A stretch of DNA of 42,550 nt from positions 1 to 42,550 of the forward strand of contig CAJUEX010000028.1 in the NCBI GenBank assembly GCA_910585715.1. The letters run 5' to 3'. The notes beneath the pieces are model-generated. The model saw only the letters and a program-made list of their open reading frames with translations, was not told the DNA's origin and ran no database searches. Source of the stretch: an uncultured Lachnospiraceae bacterium (lineage in GTDB: Bacteria; Bacillota; Clostridia; Lachnospirales; Lachnospiraceae). Shown here in pieces: positions 40,623 through 42,550 of the stretch (its first letter is position 1; each line of letters starts with the position of its first letter). Position numbers and translations under genes: made by a program.

Positions 40623-41822
40623 ATGCAAATGAAAAGTATAGCAGAATTTTTTCGGAATATTTTTTCCGGGAACTCTGAAATTACATATAAAGATAAAATA
40701 TTAAAGCATCGTTTACATATTTTGTATAGAGGTGCTCTGCTGTTTGTCTTGATTTTCGTAATCATTGCGGTTGTAAGGATTCGGGTTAATAACCGGGTAT
40801 ATTCGGAATATGAAGTGATTGGGGAAAGTACCAGAGAAGGTACAGAAAACAGTATTTATGAAAATTATTATGGAAACCTTTTGGTATATAGTAAGGATGG
40901 CATTACGGCTTTTGACAAAAAAGGAGCAAAGCTTTGGAATCAGCCTTATGAAATGCAGAATCCCATTGTGAGGATTGCAGGACAATATGTTGCAGTGGGA
41001 GACTATAGAGGCAGCATTATTTATATTATGGATGTCAACGGGATAAAGAGTCAGGTAAATACGGATATGATTATTCAGGATTTTACCATTTCAGAAAAAG
41101 GCGTGGTAACCGCTGTTCTGGACAAGAATGAATCCACTCTGATTCGATTGATTTCAGCAGAAGGGGAAACGATTATAGATATGAGAACTTCCATGGCTGA
41201 CAGCGGTTATCCTTTAGCGGTGAGTCTGTCTCAGGACAATTTGAAATTGGGAGTCTCCTATTTAAAGGCAAAAAGTGCCCAGATTAATACCAGTATTGCA
41301 TTTTACAATTTTGGCGATGTAGGACAGAATAAAAGTGAGAATTTAGTAAGCGGTTACAATATAGAAGAGGAAGTAATTCCTTTTCTGAAATATGTCAACA
41401 GCACTACGGCAGTAGCATTGGGAAGTGAAAAGCTGTTGTTTTTTAGAGGAAAGCAGATTCCTGAGCTTTCTAACGAAGTTCCTATAGAGGAAGAAGTGCA
41501 AAGCATTTATACCAGTGAGGCTTATGTAGCTTTGGTTTTTCATAATACCTCATCTGATGAAAAATATCGGATAGATGTATATAATTTAAACGGGAAGCAG
41601 GAATGTTCCTTTTTGACGGACGTTGAATATAAGGAAATTTTTATAAAGAACAATGATTTGATTGTATATAATGAAAGTTCTGTAGAGATGTATAATACAA
41701 AAGGAGAAGAAAAATATAAAGGCTCCTTCGGTGAGAATGTCAGCGCCATCATGCCGTTAGCAAGCAGGGGGAAGTTTTTGGTTGTGAAGGAAGATACCAT
41801 AGAAACTGTTAGATTACGATAA
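40623..41822 (+). CDS. DUF5711 membrane-anchored beta-propeller-like protein
   Basis: The 399-residue protein has one membrane helix (about 36-52) after a basic cytoplasmic start. The large outer domain consists of repeated beta blades, such as GNLLVYSKDGITAFDKKGAKLWNQPY, QYVAVGDYRGSIIYIMDVNG and NNDLIVYNESSVEMYNTKGEEKY. This matches DUF5711, a propeller family frequent in Lachnospiraceae. It lies between a LysM protein and a CvpA protein, and all three point to envelope functions. A second in-frame ATG at 40629 is possible. Confidence 0.75.
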   Translation: MQMKSIAEFFRNIFSGNSEITYKDKILKHRLHILYRGALLFVLIFVIIAVVRIRVNNRVYSEYEVIGESTREGTENSIYENYYGNLLVYSKDGITAFDKKGAKLWNQPYEMQNPIVRIAGQYVAVGDYRGSIIYIMDVNGIKSQVNTDMIIQDFTISEKGVVTAVLDKNESTLIRLISAEGETIIDMRTSMADSGYPLAVSLSQDNLKLGVSYLKAKSAQINTSIAFYNFGDVGQNKSENLVSGYNIEEEVIPFLKYVNSTTAVALGSEKLLFFRGKQIPELSNEVPIEEEVQSIYTSEAYVALVFHNTSSDEKYRIDVYNLNGKQECSFLTDVEYKEIFIKNNDLIVYNESSVEMYNTKGEEKYKGSFGENVSAIMPLASRGKFLVVKEDTIETVRLR

Positions 41823-41857
41823 AATGAACTTATTAAGGAACAGAGCAGGAAGAAAAA

Positions 41858-42349
41858 ATGAATGAACTTGTTATTTTTGCAGCAGTATTGTTGCTGGGAT
41901 TTTCCATACACGGATTATATGCAGGATTTGTAAAAACAGTATTCACACTCGGTTTAAAGATAGTTACCATGATTGTCGGCATAATGCTTACTCCATACAT
42001 TACCGGTTTTTTGTTTCAGGATATTACCAGCGGGAATGGAGAACTGGTAAATCATGTGATCGTGTTTCTGGTTCTGTATGGACTGGTGATGATTGGAGCA
42101 AGGGTTCTGATTGTCTCTTTCAATATTTTGACCAGACTTCCTATCTTAAAAAGCATGAATAAAATATGTGGTTTTGCAGCGGGATTTGTGGAAGGGGTAT
42201 TGGTGTTATGGATTATTTTTGCAATAGCCTTGGCGCTTTCGGCTACCCCTTTGGGCATCTGGGTAGAAGAAAGGGCAATGGAAAATGCCTTTCTTTCCTT
42301 TTTTTACAAGAACAATCTGATTATTCATATCGTAAATGACTTCTTATAA
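41858..42349 (+). CDS. CvpA-family membrane protein
   Basis: The 163-residue protein has four membrane helices (about 3-22, 28-50, 65-88 and 105-130). FSIHGLYAGFVKTVFTLGLKIVTMIVGIMLTPYI fits the CvpA/colicin V production family start, and KSMNKICGFAAGFVEGVLVLWIIFAI the conserved G-x-x-x-G helix. CvpA proteins are linked to envelope integrity and secretion, but the mechanism is unresolved. AGGAAG precedes the start. Confidence 0.82.
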   Translation: MNELVIFAAVLLLGFSIHGLYAGFVKTVFTLGLKIVTMIVGIMLTPYITGFLFQDITSGNGELVNHVIVFLVLYGLVMIGARVLIVSFNILTRLPILKSMNKICGFAAGFVEGVLVLWIIFAIALALSATPLGIWVEERAMENAFLSFFYKNNLIIHIVNDFL

Positions 42350-42403
42350 ATTCATATAAAAATAAAAAATTACAAATTTTTCAAAAAAACTTAAAAAAAA
42401 GTG

Positions 42404-42550
42404 TTGACATTTTAAAAACCAAATGGTAGTATATACAAGCCGCTTGTGATAAGAAAGCGGCAAGACAACTGGTTTCTCGCAGGAGAATCAGCAATAGTAC
42501 CTTGACAAACAAACAGCAATGCAACCCTGAAATTCTAAAAGAGAAATTCA
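42404..42550 (+). promoter_or_regulatory. Strong promoter and structured leader, possibly of an rRNA operon
   Basis: A-tract-rich DNA (42358-42400) resembling an UP element precedes a perfect TTGACA (42404-42409), a 17-bp spacer and TAGTAT (42427-42432). The transcript would begin with the hairpin GCCGCTT/AAGCGGC (42439-42461). No ORF follows before the window edge. The layout resembles leaders of rRNA operons in Lachnospiraceae, but the 16S gene itself is outside the window. Confidence 0.5.

Noticed and set aside
1..42550. CRISPR arrays and tRNA genes
   Set aside because: No regularly spaced direct repeats with unique spacers and no cloverleaf with T-loop GTTCRA and acceptor pairing were found on reading both strands by eye.

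Overview
The window looks like a chromosomal segment of a low-GC Gram-positive anaerobe of the Lachnospiraceae (Clostridia). The basis is AGGAGG-type ribosome sites, sigma-A promoters, a large-type SRP RNA, a split transketolase, DUF5711, DUF4474 and CvpA proteins, DUF4179-type anti-sigma partners, and dispersed palindromic repeats. No phage or complete mobile element is present, but there is clear scar material from a Tn916-like element.

Layout. 1-6000: right half of a dispersed palindrome, a membrane foldase-like protein, an ECF-type sigma factor with a membrane partner, and a large transglutaminase-fold lipoprotein. 6057-12853: a Bce-type peptide-antibiotic sensing and detoxification module (response regulator, short histidine kinase, ABC ATPase, FtsX-type permease). 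It is split between kinase and ATPase by a 2.2-kb insert carrying a DUF1016/PD-(D/E)XK nuclease gene and decayed xis and int genes. The insert is bounded by a 20-bp direct repeat that is itself a palindromic, operator-like sequence. 13050-20550: tcdA, an hsp20 gene under a CIRCE-like operator, a small membrane protein, an AraC regulator divergent from a MATE exporter, a two-hairpin repeat, a second sigma/anti-sigma pair and an XRE regulator. 20798-23135: an AgrA/AgrC-like LytTR and GHKL two-component pair, followed by three 10-bp-phased direct repeats and a 15-codon ORF whose ribosome site lies in a hairpin and which ends at a strong terminator. 23302-25145: a DUF4474 protein and a metallophosphoesterase, both unusually cysteine-rich. 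25148-25450: SRP RNA with its own consensus promoter.

25767-38518 is mainly housekeeping: split transketolase, an AT-rich two-ORF membrane island, a VOC protein, an Rpn-type nuclease, then a pantothenate/CoA operon (panG-like, panB, panC, panD, coaBC), 6-phosphofructokinase, and dnaX, ybaB and recR. 38521-42349 holds a complete copy of the palindrome, a LysM membrane protein, a DUF5711 protein and a CvpA-family protein. The window ends in a strong promoter and leader resembling the start of an rRNA operon.

The most notable observations are the interrupted Bce locus with its operator-like boundary repeat and the micro-ORF unit behind the AgrC-like kinase. After these come the cysteine-rich DUF4474/phosphoesterase pair, the unassigned segment after the SRP RNA, and the dispersed palindromes.
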